Below the pieces are notes generated by a model. It saw only the letters and a program-made list of their open reading frames with translations. It was not told the origin of the DNA and did not search any database. From Microbacterium sp. SCN 70-27 (GTDB lineage Bacteria; Actinomycetota; Actinomycetes; Actinomycetales; Microbacteriaceae), in the NCBI GenBank assembly GCA_001724425.1, contig MEEK01000017.1, forward strand, positions 1-57,417: DNA of 57,417 bases, written 5' to 3'. This document shows positions 14,540 through 24,259 of this stretch, piece after piece. How positions within the stretch are numbered: the first letter of the stretch is position 1; each line of letters begins with the position of its first letter. The translations under genes and the position numbers were made by a program.

Positions 14540-16623
14540 GCGGTCGCCTCCTGCGCCGCGGGCGGCCATTCCTTCGCCACGAGGGTCAGGACGTCGTACT
14601 CGGCGACGACCTCGTCGCGATCGTTGCGGATGACGGCATCCCACCGGACCTCGCCGTACTCGTCGGTCTCGCGCGGCGTGATCTGCTTCGCCGTCAGCGC
14701 GACACGGATGCGGTCGCCCGGCGACACCGGGGTCAGGAACCGCAGGTTCTCGAGGCCGTAGTTGGCGAGGACGGGGCCCGGGTCGGGGTCGACGAACAGG
14801 CCCGCCGCCCACGAGACGAGGAGGTACCCGTGCGCCACCCGCCCCGGGAAGAACGGGTTCGCGGAGGCCGCCGCCTCGTCCATGTGCGCATAGAACGTGT
14901 CGCCCGTGAAGGCCGCGAACGTCTCGATGTCGTCGAGGGTGACTTCGCGCTCGGCCGACTCGATGCGATCGCCGAGGCGCAGCTGAGTGAGGGGCTTCCG
15001 GAAGGGGTGCGTGCCCGTGGCATCCGCTTCGGCCCCTGCGTGCCACACGCCGGTGAGCGCCGTCAGCATGCGGGGCGACCCCTGCACGGCGGTGCGCTGC
15101 ATGTAGTGCAGGACGGCGCGGATGCCGCCGAGCTCCTCCCCGCCGCCGGCGCGGCCCGGGCCGCCGTGGACGAGATGCGGCACGGGCGAGCCGTGGCCGG
15201 TCGAGGTGCGCGCGTCGTCGCGGTCGAGCACGAGGACGCGCCCGTTGTACGCGCCGACCCGGGTGATGAGTTCGACGGCGACGGCGGGGTCGTGGGTCGC
15301 GATGCTCGTGACGAGTGATCCGCCCCCGCGCCCGACGAGGTCGGCGGCCTCGGCGAGGCTCCGGTAGCCGAGCACGCTCGTGACGGGGCCGAACGCTTCG
15401 ACCTCGTGCACGGCGGCGCCGGCCTCGGCGTGCGCGGCATCGAACGCGAGCACCATCGGCTCGAGGAACGCGCCGTCCGGCGCCTGACCGGTGGTGCCGT
15501 CGGCGCGGCGGATGTCCGGCGGCGCCGTCGATCCGATGACGAGGCGGCCCCCGGCATCCTGCAGCGCCCGAACGCTCCGGAGCACCTCGTCGCGCTGGGC
15601 GGTCGAGACGACGGGTCCCATGGTGACGCCTTCGGCGCGCGGGTCACCGACGACGACCCGCTCCGCGATCTTGGTGGCCAGCGCCGTTGCGAGAGCAGGC
15701 TGAACCCCCTCCGGAACGATCGCCCGGCGGATCGCGGTGCACTTCTGCCCTGCTTTCGTGACGAGTTCGCTCAGCAGCTGGCGTACGTACGCGTCGAACT
15801 CCGGGGTGTCGGGCGTGGCGTCGGGGCCGAGCACCGACGCGTTGATCGAGTCGGTCTCGCTCGTGAACCGCACGCCCGGCCTCGCCTGGGAACGCAGCCG
15901 CTCCGCGGTCCCGGCGCTGCCCGTGAACCCAACCGTGTCGCCGAGGTCGAGCAGGTCGAACAGGCCCGGCACGGCGCCCGACACGAGCTGCAGCGATCCC
16001 GCCGGCAGGAGCCCCGACTCGACGAGGATCCGCACCCACGCCTCGGCGACGTACGCGGTCGGGGTCGCGGGCTTCACGATCGTGGGGACGCCCGCGAGGA
16101 ACGCGGGCGCGAACTTCTCCAGCGCGCCCCACATCGGAAAGTTGAAGGCGTTGATCTGCACGGCAACGCCCGGCAGGCGCGTGTATACATGCCGCCCGAG
16201 GAATGAACCGTCCTTCGCGAGCGGCTCGGCCGGTCCGTCGACGACGACCTGCGCGTTCGGGAGCTCGCGCCTGCCCTTCGACGAGTAGGTGAACAGCACC
16301 CCCAGCCCGCCGTCGATGTCACTGAGGTTGTCGCGTGACGTCGCGCCGGTGTGCGCCGACAGTGCGTAGAGCTCGTCCTTGCGTGCGGTGAGGGCGAGGG
16401 CGAACTGCTTCAGCAGGAGCGCGCGCTGGTGGAAGGTCAGCGCGCCGAGGCTGCGCTGCCCGACGGTGCGGGCGTGCTCGACCGCCGCCGCGAGATCGAG
16501 CCCCGCCGTGCTGACGCGGCAGACCTCCGCACCCGTCGACGCGTCGCGGACGACGACGGCATCCGCCGCGTCGTCCGGAGACCACCAGGCATCCTGCACG
16601 TAGCTGTCGAGCACACGCGTCAT
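14536..16623 (-). CDS. paaZ: Bifunctional oxepin-CoA hydrolase/aldehyde dehydrogenase PaaZ
   Basis: A 695-residue two-domain enzyme. The N-terminal aldehyde dehydrogenase (to ~520) has the general base in FTSETDS (~252) and the catalytic Cys in GQKCTA (~293). The C-terminal MaoC-type hydratase (~545-690) has FTGDTFYAHMDEAAA followed by GRVAHGYLL. Together they open the oxepin ring and oxidise the resulting aldehyde to 3-oxo-5,6-dehydrosuberyl-CoA. The full fusion is present, unlike organisms with stand-alone hydratase. Its ATG overlaps the stop of the dehydrogenase gene upstream (ATGA). Confidence 0.95.
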   Translation of the reverse strand: MTRVLDSYVQDAWWSPDDAADAVVVRDASTGAEVCRVSTAGLDLAAAVEHARTVGQRSLGALTFHQRALLLKQFALALTARKDELYALSAHTGATSRDNLSDIDGGLGVLFTYSSKGRRELPNAQVVVDGPAEPLAKDGSFLGRHVYTRLPGVAVQINAFNFPMWGALEKFAPAFLAGVPTIVKPATPTAYVAEAWVRILVESGLLPAGSLQLVSGAVPGLFDLLDLGDTVGFTGSAGTAERLRSQARPGVRFTSETDSINASVLGPDATPDTPEFDAYVRQLLSELVTKAGQKCTAIRRAIVPEGVQPALATALATKIAERVVVGDPRAEGVTMGPVVSTAQRDEVLRSVRALQDAGGRLVIGSTAPPDIRRADGTTGQAPDGAFLEPMVLAFDAAHAEAGAAVHEVEAFGPVTSVLGYRSLAEAADLVGRGGGSLVTSIATHDPAVAVELITRVGAYNGRVLVLDRDDARTSTGHGSPVPHLVHGGPGRAGGGEELGGIRAVLHYMQRTAVQGSPRMLTALTGVWHAGAEADATGTHPFRKPLTQLRLGDRIESAEREVTLDDIETFAAFTGDTFYAHMDEAAASANPFFPGRVAHGYLLVSWAAGLFVDPDPGPVLANYGLENLRFLTPVSPGDRIRVALTAKQITPRETDEYGEVRWDAVIRNDRDEVVAEYDVLTLVAKEWPPAAQEATA

Positions 16624-17513
16624 GAGTCACTCCATTCGTAGAAGCCTCGGCCGCTCTTGCGGCCCAGGTGCCCGTCGGCGACGAGGCGCCGCAGCAGGGC
16701 GGGCGGGGCGAACCGCGGCCCGAGGGCCGCTTCGAGCTCTTCGGCGATGCCGAGCCGCACGTCGAGGCCCACGACGTCGGTCGTGCGCAGCGGGCCCATC
16801 GGATGCCGGTAGCCGAGTTCCATCGCGGCGTCGATGTCGGCGGCCGACGCGACGCCCTCCTCGAGCATCCGGATCGCCTCGAGGCCGAGCGTGACGCCCA
16901 GGCGGCTCGACGCGAAGCCCGGCGAATCGCGCACGACGATCCCGGTCTTCCCGAGCGCGCCCACCCATCCGCGGGCTTCCTCCACGAGGTCGGGCGCCGT
17001 GGCCGAACCGACCACGATCTCGACGAGCGCCGACGCGGGCACGGGGTTGAAGAAGTGCAGGCCGAGGAGCCGCTCGGGGTGGGCGAGGATGCCGGCGAGA
17101 GAGTCGATCGAGATCGACGAGGTGTTGCTCGCAAGCACGGATGCCGCGGGCACGACCTGCTCGAGGCGTGCGAGGGCCTGCTCCTTGAGGGTGCGCTCTT
17201 CGGGCACGGCCTCGATCACGAGCCGCGCGTCGGCGAAATCCGCGATATCGGTGCCGACGCTCAGCGCCGCCTCCAGCTCATGAGCGGTGCGGGTCGTCGC
17301 GGCGCGGGCGACGGAGCGGGCGATGCTCTCGTGGATGCGTGCGGTCGCGCCAGCGGCCGCACCGGCGTCGCGTTCCCCGACGTGCACGCGGCTGCCGGCG
17401 AGGAGGAAGGCATGCGCGATGCCCGCCCCCATGCGCCCGCCTCCGAGCACACCGACGACGGCGGGTGCAGCGGGCGCGGCCGGGAGAGGGGAAGTGGCGG
17501 ACGTCTCGGTCAT
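16620..17513 (-). CDS. paaH: 3-hydroxyacyl-CoA dehydrogenase (PaaH-like)
   Basis: A 297-residue NAD-dependent dehydrogenase. The Rossmann motif is GVLGGGRMGAGIAHAFL (~22), the catalytic His lies in GLHFFNPVP (~149), and the C-terminal helical domain includes GYRHPMGPLRTTDVVGLD. In the paa pathway it oxidises 3-hydroxyadipyl-CoA to 3-oxoadipyl-CoA. It is coupled to the hydratase upstream and to paaZ downstream by ATGA overlaps. Confidence 0.9.
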   Translation of the reverse strand: MTETSATSPLPAAPAAPAVVGVLGGGRMGAGIAHAFLLAGSRVHVGERDAGAAAGATARIHESIARSVARAATTRTAHELEAALSVGTDIADFADARLVIEAVPEERTLKEQALARLEQVVPAASVLASNTSSISIDSLAGILAHPERLLGLHFFNPVPASALVEIVVGSATAPDLVEEARGWVGALGKTGIVVRDSPGFASSRLGVTLGLEAIRMLEEGVASAADIDAAMELGYRHPMGPLRTTDVVGLDVRLGIAEELEAALGPRFAPPALLRRLVADGHLGRKSGRGFYEWSDS

Positions 17514-18254
17514 GGGTGCTCCTTCCGTGCGCGTCGGTCGAGGAAGGCCGTCATCCGGGCGCGCTTCTCGTCGCTGTCGAAGAGCTCCGCCTGGAGTTCG
17601 AGCTCGATCGCGGGGTGCTGTTCGCGCGGCGCGATCAGGGCCCGCTTGGTGAGCTCGGTGGCGCGGGCGCCGTTCGCCGTGATGCGGTCAGCCAGCCCAT
17701 GCGCGGCGGCGAGCAGTTCGCCGGGTTCGTGGAGGGCGGTCACGAGCCCCCAGTCGAGAGCGGTCGCCGCGTCGATGATCCGCCCCGTGAGCAGCAGCTC
17801 GGTCGCGCGCGCGTGCCCGACGATCTCGGGGAGGCGCCATGTCGCCCCGGCCGCCGCGATGATGCCGAGGCCCGTCTCGGGGTTGCCGAACCTGGCATCC
17901 GGCGTCGCGATGCGGATGTCGGCGGCGTAGGCGAGCTCCGCGCCGCCGCCCAGGGCGTACCCTGCGACCGCGGCGATCACGGGCATCGGGAGGTCCCGGA
18001 TGCGGCGGAACACGGCGGAGTTGATGCCGCGCCGCGCGTCGTCCGCTGTGCGCTCTCGCAGCTGGGCGATGTCGGCGCCCGAGGCGAAGACGCCTCCCGC
18101 GCCGGTGAGCACGAGGATCTTCTTCTCGACCTCGAGCCGCGCGCAGAGCGCGTGGAGCTCGTCGACCGTCTGCTGGTCGATCGCGTTGCGCGTCGCGGGA
18201 CGGTCGAGGGTCGCGACGATCCGGTCGTCGCGTTCGTCGAGGCGGACGGCGCTC

Positions 18255-18262
<8 letters not shown>
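17510..18262 (-). CDS. paaF: Enoyl-CoA hydratase of the paa cluster (PaaF-like)
   Basis: A 250-residue crotonase. The oxyanion-hole parts are FASGADIAQL (~60) and GYALGGGAELAYAADIRIA (~104), with catalytic Glu candidates at GGGAEL and GNPETGLG. These two glutamates are typical of true hydratases, so the 2,3-dehydroadipyl-CoA hydratase (PaaF) role is likelier than isomerase. It overlaps the thiolase gene by 8 nt and the dehydrogenase gene by 4 nt. Confidence 0.83.
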
Positions 18263-19457
<1,195 letters not shown>

Positions 19458-19509
19458 CGTCATCCTCTCCGTCGTTGCCGCGGGGGCCTCGGCGACAGCG
19501 CCGACGGCC

Positions 19510-19538
19510 TTGTTTGCCGAACGATCGTTCAGTAATAC
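19510..19538 (+). promoter_or_regulatory. Regulator (paaR-like) promoter with embedded operator
   Basis: -35 TTGTTT (19510-19515), 17-nt spacer, -10 TAATAC (19533-19538). The operator at 19512-19533 contains the perfect 12-bp palindrome GAACGATCGTTC and aligns at 18 of 22 positions with the paaA promoter operator. On the other strand TTGACA (19539-19544) could be the -35 of the thiolase transcript, so one site could control both directions. Confidence 0.8.
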
Positions 19539-19669
19539 TGTCAAAGGCATCCTCGCGCGGCAAGCGGTGCGCACCCGTATCCGCCGCCCGTGCACGTCGC
19601 GCACACGATCCGGCGCGCGCGGCACAGGCAGACGAGGCGACCGATGCCGGAGAGGCCAGACTGGAGACC

Positions 19670-20290
19670 ATGACGGTGGATGCCACGCAGACCCCGGCGC
19701 GCCGCGGGCGCCCGGGATACGACCGCGACCAGGTGCTCACGGTCGCCGTGCAGCTGTTCAACGACCAGGGCTATGACGCGACGAGCGTCGCCGACCTCGC
19801 GGCGAAGCTCGGGGTCACCAAGTCGGCGCTCTACCACCACGTCGATTCCAAGGAGTCGATCCTGCAGACGGCGCTCGACGACGCGCTCTCGTCCCTCGAG
19901 GGAGCCCTCGACGACGCCGTGCACGAGCACGACGACGCGATCGGCAGGCTCCGCCAGGTCGTCCGCGGCGCCGTCGGCGTCCTCGCGCAGAAGCTGCCGC
20001 AGGTCACGCTGCTCCTGCGTGTGCGCGGGAACAGCGAGATCGAACGCGCCGCGCTGGAGCGGCGGCGCGCGTTCGATCACCGCGTGACGGCCATCGTCCG
20101 CGATGCGCAGTCCGAGGGCGCCCTCGCCGATGACATCGACGCGGCCGTCGCGACGCGTCTGATCTTCGGGATGGTCAACTCCCTCACCGAGTGGTACCGG
20201 CCGGGTGGCCCCGTGACCCCCGACCGCCTCGCCGACGATGTGCTGCGGATCGCGCTCGACGGGCTCGACCGGGTGCCGGAGGGGGCGTGA
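19670..20290 (+). CDS. TetR-family repressor of the paa genes (PaaR-like)
   Basis: A 206-residue TetR regulator. The N-terminal helix-turn-helix runs from residue ~16 (YDRDQVLTVAVQLFNDQGYD, then VADLAAKLGVTKSALYHHVDSKESIL), followed by a helical ligand domain. It diverges from the thiolase gene and sits by the only two copies of a TetR-type operator in the cluster, so it is very probably the phenylacetyl-CoA-responsive repressor and represses itself too. ATG 19670 follows GGAGACC; the frame extends upstream without a start signal. The last codon overlaps the next gene (GTGA). Confidence 0.88.
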   Translation: MTVDATQTPARRGRPGYDRDQVLTVAVQLFNDQGYDATSVADLAAKLGVTKSALYHHVDSKESILQTALDDALSSLEGALDDAVHEHDDAIGRLRQVVRGAVGVLAQKLPQVTLLLRVRGNSEIERAALERRRAFDHRVTAIVRDAQSEGALADDIDAAVATRLIFGMVNSLTEWYRPGGPVTPDRLADDVLRIALDGLDRVPEGA

Positions 20291-20715
20291 ACGCCGTGGA
20301 TGCCGCTTCCGCCGCCGGCCCCCTCGAGCCGTGGCGGATCAGCCCCGGCGCTCTCGACGACAAGCTCGGCATCACGGTGATCGAGCAGTCCGTCGCTCGG
20401 GTCGTCGCGACCATGCCCGTCACCGGCAACACGCAATCGCTCGGCCGGCTGCACGGCGGAGCCAGCGCCGCGCTCGCCGAGGCCGTCGGATCGTGGGCGG
20501 CGCTCGTCTACGCGTCGACGCACGGACGCGCGTGCGTCGGCGTCGACCTCAACATCACGCACCACCGCGGCGCGCGTAGCGGCGTCATCCGCGCGACTGC
20601 GACCCCGCTGCACCTCGGCCGCCGCTCGGCGAGCCACCAGATCCTGATCGAGCACGAGGACGGCAGTCACCTCGCGACGGCGCGCATCACGAACTTCCTC
20701 ATCGACCCCGAGTGA
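20287..20715 (+). CDS. Second PaaI-like hotdog thioesterase
   Basis: A 142-residue hotdog-fold protein: GRLHGGASAALAEAVGSWAAL carries the HGG motif and helix acid of PaaI/YbdB-type thioesterases, followed by GVDLNITHHRGAR. GTG 20287 overlaps the regulator's stop, so the two are co-expressed and paa-regulated. It differs clearly from the thioesterase at 14129-14539. It may hydrolyse another pathway CoA ester, such as phenylacetyl-CoA itself, and so modulate the effector of the repressor. That role is inference. Confidence 0.8.
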   Translation: MNAVDAASAAGPLEPWRISPGALDDKLGITVIEQSVARVVATMPVTGNTQSLGRLHGGASAALAEAVGSWAALVYASTHGRACVGVDLNITHHRGARSGVIRATATPLHLGRRSASHQILIEHEDGSHLATARITNFLIDPE

Positions 20716-20787
20716 CGGGTGCGTGCGGCGTATGCCGCCGACGGCATCCACTCAGCGGGATCGAGAGCGGGCTCCTGGCGACGCGTG

Positions 20788-21270
20788 CTACTCCCGCTCG
20801 TCGGGCCAGGCGTACGGCGCGCGCCACACGAGCACCGCGACGACCCCGATCAGGATCACGGCCGTCAGCGCGATCGGCACGGGCACGATCGGATCGATGA
20901 GGACGAGCAGCGCCCCGACCGGGACCACGACGTTCACGACCGCGTCACGGCAGCGGCGGATCGCGAGCACCCACACCCCGAGGATGAAGACGGCGATCGG
21001 GATCGTGTAGGCGAACGACGCCCAGGGTGCCGGGATCTCGCTCTTGCCGGTGATGACGTCGATCTCGAGTTCGATGCCCGCCGACAGGGCTGCGGCCGAC
21101 GCGAAGATCACGTAGTGGCCGTACCCGTACTGCAGCGAGGAGCGCAGGCTCCCGATCGCGACGTGGTGGGGCGGCCAGAAGTAGATCCACCACAGCGCCG
21201 CCGTCACGATGAGGGTGAGGGCGTCCGCGGGCGCATCGGGAGGAGGCGAAGGCGGGACGCGGATGCCGGG
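20788..21270 (-). pseudogene. LtrA-family membrane protein, C-terminal fragment
   Basis: About 140-160 residues matching only the C-terminal part of low-temperature-requirement protein A: LTLIVTAALWWIYFWPPHH, then YGYGHYVIFASAAALSAGIELEID, and three further hydrophobic helices. Intact LtrA proteins have ~380-400 residues, so about 250 N-terminal residues are missing. No ATG occurs in frame; only GTG 21207 lies inside the first helix. The reading frame runs back to the stop of the barstar gene, which suggests an old deletion joined the two. Probably non-functional. Confidence 0.65.
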
Positions 21271-21298
21271 GCCGTCGTCATGCCGGTCAGCGTAGCGG

Positions 21299-21691
21299 TC
21301 AGTCGAGCACGAGACGCACGTCGTCGTGACCGGCGAAGACGCCGAGCACGAGATCGAAGTAGGTCTCGCCCCGCCCGGCGTCGAGCTCCGCGAGGGCGTG
21401 CTCGAAGCGTTCCACGTGGAACATCTCGGGGTGGGCGATCTTCTCGCGGTAGTACGCGCCCGTCGCCGCGATGCCCAGAGCGTCGCGCGCGTGCGCGTGG
21501 TCGCGCAGGACGATCACCGGCCGCTCGACGCCGAGCAGCTCGCCGAAGCCGCCGTAGAGCAGGTCGTCGAGGGCGTCGAGGCTCGCGCCGAGCGTCCATG
21601 CCTCATTCGGCATGAACACTCGATTGAGCTCGTCGTAGAACGATGCGATGTCATGCACCCGCGTGCCCTCGATGACGAACGTCCTGCTCAC
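21299..21691 (-). CDS. Barstar-family RNase inhibitor
   Basis: A 130-residue barstar-fold protein: FVIEGTRVHDIASFYDELNRVF at the start, then LDALDDLLYGGFGEL, the conserved central segment of barstars, and IVLRDHAHARDALG. Barstar neutralises barnase-type RNases by covering their active site. No barnase gene is visible in the window, so it is an orphan immunity gene or guards against an RNase encoded elsewhere. Its GTG follows TAGGGT (21698-21703, minus strand) by 6 nt: a leaderless pattern. It diverges from the SDR gene with only 34 bp between starts. Confidence 0.8.
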   Translation of the reverse strand: MSRTFVIEGTRVHDIASFYDELNRVFMPNEAWTLGASLDALDDLLYGGFGELLGVERPVIVLRDHAHARDALGIAATGAYYREKIAHPEMFHVERFEHALAELDAGRGETYFDLVLGVFAGHDDVRLVLD

Positions 21692-21725
21692 GGGGCTACC
21701 CTAGCCGCGCTCGGTAAACTCTCCT

Positions 21726-23180
21726 GTGCCCGAAAACCCGTCCATCGACCCCGCCGAGCTCGAGATCGCCCTGCGCGTGATCGCGGCGACCGCCGATCTC
21801 GACCCCGAAGACCCGGATTACATCGCGCTGCGCCGTGCCACCGGGAAGATGTACAAGGACGTCAAGCGGCAGGCCCGCAAGGACAAGCGCCAGCGCATCG
21901 CCGACGCCGACCGCGCCGTCGTCGCCGCGACCGCGACGGGCGCCCCCGACCGCATCGATGACGAGACCCGCGGCATTCCCCTGGCATCCCGCACCGCGAA
22001 CCCCACCGCGGGCGAGCTCATCAAGCCCCGCGCCTGCTATATCTGCAAAGAGCCGTACACGACGGTGGATGCCTTCTACCACCAGCTCTGCCCCGACTGC
22101 GCCGCCATGAGCCACGCCAAGCGCGACGCCCGCACCGACCTCACCGGCAGGCGGGCGCTCCTCACCGGCGGACGTGCCAAGATCGGCATGTACATCGCGC
22201 TGCGACTACTGCGCGACGGCGCGCACACGACGATCACGACGCGGTTCCCCCGCGACGCCGTCCGGCGCTTCTCGGCGCTCCCCGACAGCGCCGACTGGAT
22301 CCACCGGCTCAAGATCGTGGGCATCGACCTGCGCGACCCGGCGCAGGTGATCGGCCTCGCCGACGCCGTCGCCGCGGACGGCCCGCTCGACATCCTCATC
22401 AACAACGCCGCCCAGACCGTGCGGCGCTCGGCCGGCGCGTACAAGCCGCTCGTGGACGCCGAGCTCGCGCCCCTGCCGACGGGACCGCTGCCGGAGCTGC
22501 TCACCTTCGGGCACACGAACGACGCGCACCCTCTCGCCCTCGCACAGTCGGTGTCGAGCCACCCGATCCTCGCGTCGGCCGCCCGCACCGCCGAAGAGCT
22601 GACGGCCGAGGCGATGGCCGCGGGGTCGTCCTCCCTCGAACGCCTCGCCGCCGGCACGGCGATCGACGCGGGCGGGCTCGTCCCCGACGAGAACCACATC
22701 AACAGCTGGACGCAACACGTCGATCAGGTCGAGCCCCTCGAGATGCTCGAGGTGCAGCTCGCCAACATGACCGCGCCGTTCCTGCTCGTCTCGCGACTGC
22801 GGCCCTCGCTGGCCGCCTCACCCGCCCGGCGCACGTACATCGTGAACGTCTCAGCCATGGAGGGCGTGTTCGGCCGCGGGTACAAGGGCCCGGGGCATCC
22901 GCACACCAACATGGCGAAGGCGGCGCTCAACATGCTCACCCGCACGAGCGCGCGGGAGATGTTCGAGACCGACGGGATCCTCATGACCGCCGTCGACACC
23001 GGCTGGATCACCGACGAACGCCCGCACTTCACGAAGGTCCGCCTCGCGGAGGAGGGCTTCCACGCGCCGCTCGACCTCGTCGACGGCGCGGCACGGGTCT
23101 ACGACCCGATCGTGCGCGGCGAGGCCGGCGAAGACCTGTTCGGTGTGTTCCTGAAGGACTACCGCAAGAGCTCGTGGTGA
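21726..23180 (+). CDS. Zinc-ribbon SDR-family oxidoreductase
   Basis: A 484-residue protein. The first 100 residues are helical and basic. A zinc ribbon follows (Cys104, 107, 122, 125; CYICK and CPDC), then a Rossmann domain with ALLTGGRAKIG (~144-154) and ILINNAAQTV. In the catalytic region the classical YxxxK reads T394-N-M-A-K398, so the Tyr is replaced by Thr, while a candidate Ser (NVSAMEG) remains. A 100-residue insertion between the NNAA motif and the active site is also unusual. Function is unknown. TAAACT (21715-21720) ends 5 nt before the GTG, so it is probably leaderless. Confidence 0.8.
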   Translation: MPENPSIDPAELEIALRVIAATADLDPEDPDYIALRRATGKMYKDVKRQARKDKRQRIADADRAVVAATATGAPDRIDDETRGIPLASRTANPTAGELIKPRACYICKEPYTTVDAFYHQLCPDCAAMSHAKRDARTDLTGRRALLTGGRAKIGMYIALRLLRDGAHTTITTRFPRDAVRRFSALPDSADWIHRLKIVGIDLRDPAQVIGLADAVAADGPLDILINNAAQTVRRSAGAYKPLVDAELAPLPTGPLPELLTFGHTNDAHPLALAQSVSSHPILASAARTAEELTAEAMAAGSSSLERLAAGTAIDAGGLVPDENHINSWTQHVDQVEPLEMLEVQLANMTAPFLLVSRLRPSLAASPARRTYIVNVSAMEGVFGRGYKGPGHPHTNMAKAALNMLTRTSAREMFETDGILMTAVDTGWITDERPHFTKVRLAEEGFHAPLDLVDGAARVYDPIVRGEAGEDLFGVFLKDYRKSSW

Positions 23181-23193
23181 GCGCGGTCGGGTA

Positions 23194-23208
23194 CGGCGCA
23201 TCGCGCCG
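23194..23208. terminator. Short hairpin between converging genes
   Basis: CGGCGC (23194-23199), loop ATC, GCGCCG (23203-23208), in the 31-bp gap between the SDR and Nudix genes. No T-run; short, but the position fits a shared terminator. Confidence 0.4.
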
Positions 23209-23211
23209 GGC

Positions 23212-23622
23212 TCACGCCTCGGGAAGGAAGTAGGTCGCGGCCAGCGGGGCGACCTCGATGTCGGATGCCTCGGCGCGCGTGACCCACCGCAGTTCCTCGA
23301 TCTCGGCGGACACCTCCGGGATCTGATCGCGGATGTCGACGCGGAAGACGTCCGCGACGACGACGAAGCCCGGCTCGTTGGCCGCGGCGGCCGAGTACTC
23401 GCCGAGCGCCTCGAGGTCCGTCAGTGCCAGGCGCAGCCCGAGCTCTTCGTGAAGCTCCCGCGCGAGGGTCACGTCGGGCGTCTCACCGGGCTCGGGCTTG
23501 CCGCCCGGCTGCATGAACGCCGTCGTGCCCGCCTTGCGGACGAGCAGCAGGCGCCCGGCGGCATCCATGATGACCGCCGCCGACACACGGATCGTCCGCA
23601 CGGGATCAGTGGAGCGAGGCAT
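23212..23622 (-). CDS. Nudix hydrolase
   Basis: A 136-residue Nudix-fold pyrophosphohydrolase with a complete Nudix box (G-x5-E-x7-REL-x-EE-x-G) at ~41-63: GKPEPGE and RELHEELGL are visible. An N-terminal IRVSAAVIMDAAGRLLLVRK strand pair precedes the box. Relatives are annotated MutT-like or act on various nucleoside diphosphate-X compounds; the substrate is not evident. Its 5' end overlaps the 3' end of the DUF1349 gene by 17 bp, so both are probably co-transcribed. Confidence 0.88.
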   Translation of the reverse strand: MPRSTDPVRTIRVSAAVIMDAAGRLLLVRKAGTTAFMQPGGKPEPGETPDVTLARELHEELGLRLALTDLEALGEYSAAAANEPGFVVVADVFRVDIRDQIPEVSAEIEELRWVTRAEASDIEVAPLAATYFLPEA

Positions 23623-24199
23623 CCGCCGCCGTCACCCGCCAAGCGTAGAAGCGCACTGCGAGCCCCGCGCGCGTCGGCGCGGCCAGGAACGGCCCGGCCG
23701 TCGCGACGAGGGCATCCGGGAACGGCGCGACGCGCAGGAGCCGCAGCGGGCCACCGGCCACCCCGGCGCGGACCGTCATGGCATCCCCACCGCGGCTCAC
23801 GCGCACGAGCAGGCGCGCGCCCTGCCACTCGGGGACCGCGCCGACCGACCAGTCGGAGAAGCCGTCGGTGACGACGGCGCCCGCACCGAGGACCCCGTCG
23901 GCGAACTCGACCCCCGCCTTCGCCCACCTTTCGTCGTCGACCCGCACGAACACACCGGCCTGATCGAACTGCGCGTCGAAGTCGGCCGTGAACTCCACTT
24001 CGACCGCGGTCCCCGCGGCGAACGGCGCAAGCAGCGCGTGCGCCGAGTCGTGGACGAAGCCGTAGGCGGTGCGCCGCCACGCGTCGCTCCCCTCCGCCGC
24101 CGTGACGACGAGATCGTCGCCGTCGTCTCGGCCGGCGACGGGCGCGTGGCTCCAGGCGCCCTCGGCCCAGGCGAGGGTCTGCGCGGGTGATGCGGTCAT
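23606..24199 (-). CDS. DUF1349 concanavalin-like protein
   Basis: A 197-residue protein of the DUF1349/YesU family, a jelly-roll (LamG-like) beta-sandwich. Visible markers are EVEFTADFDAQFDQAGVFVR, the RWAKAGVEF strand, and DWSVGAVPEWQGARLLVRVSR. Family members may bind carbohydrate or be regulatory; catalysis is not established. It has no signal peptide, so it is cytoplasmic. ATG 24199 is chosen as the first in-frame start with family similarity. Confidence 0.75.
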   Translation of the reverse strand: MTASPAQTLAWAEGAWSHAPVAGRDDGDDLVVTAAEGSDAWRRTAYGFVHDSAHALLAPFAAGTAVEVEFTADFDAQFDQAGVFVRVDDERWAKAGVEFADGVLGAGAVVTDGFSDWSVGAVPEWQGARLLVRVSRGGDAMTVRAGVAGGPLRLLRVAPFPDALVATAGPFLAAPTRAGLAVRFYAWRVTAADASLH

Positions 24200-24259
24200 C
24201 CCCCCATCGTGGCATCCGGCGGGCGCCGTCCCCCACCCCGCCCGCCCTACGCTGGAGAC

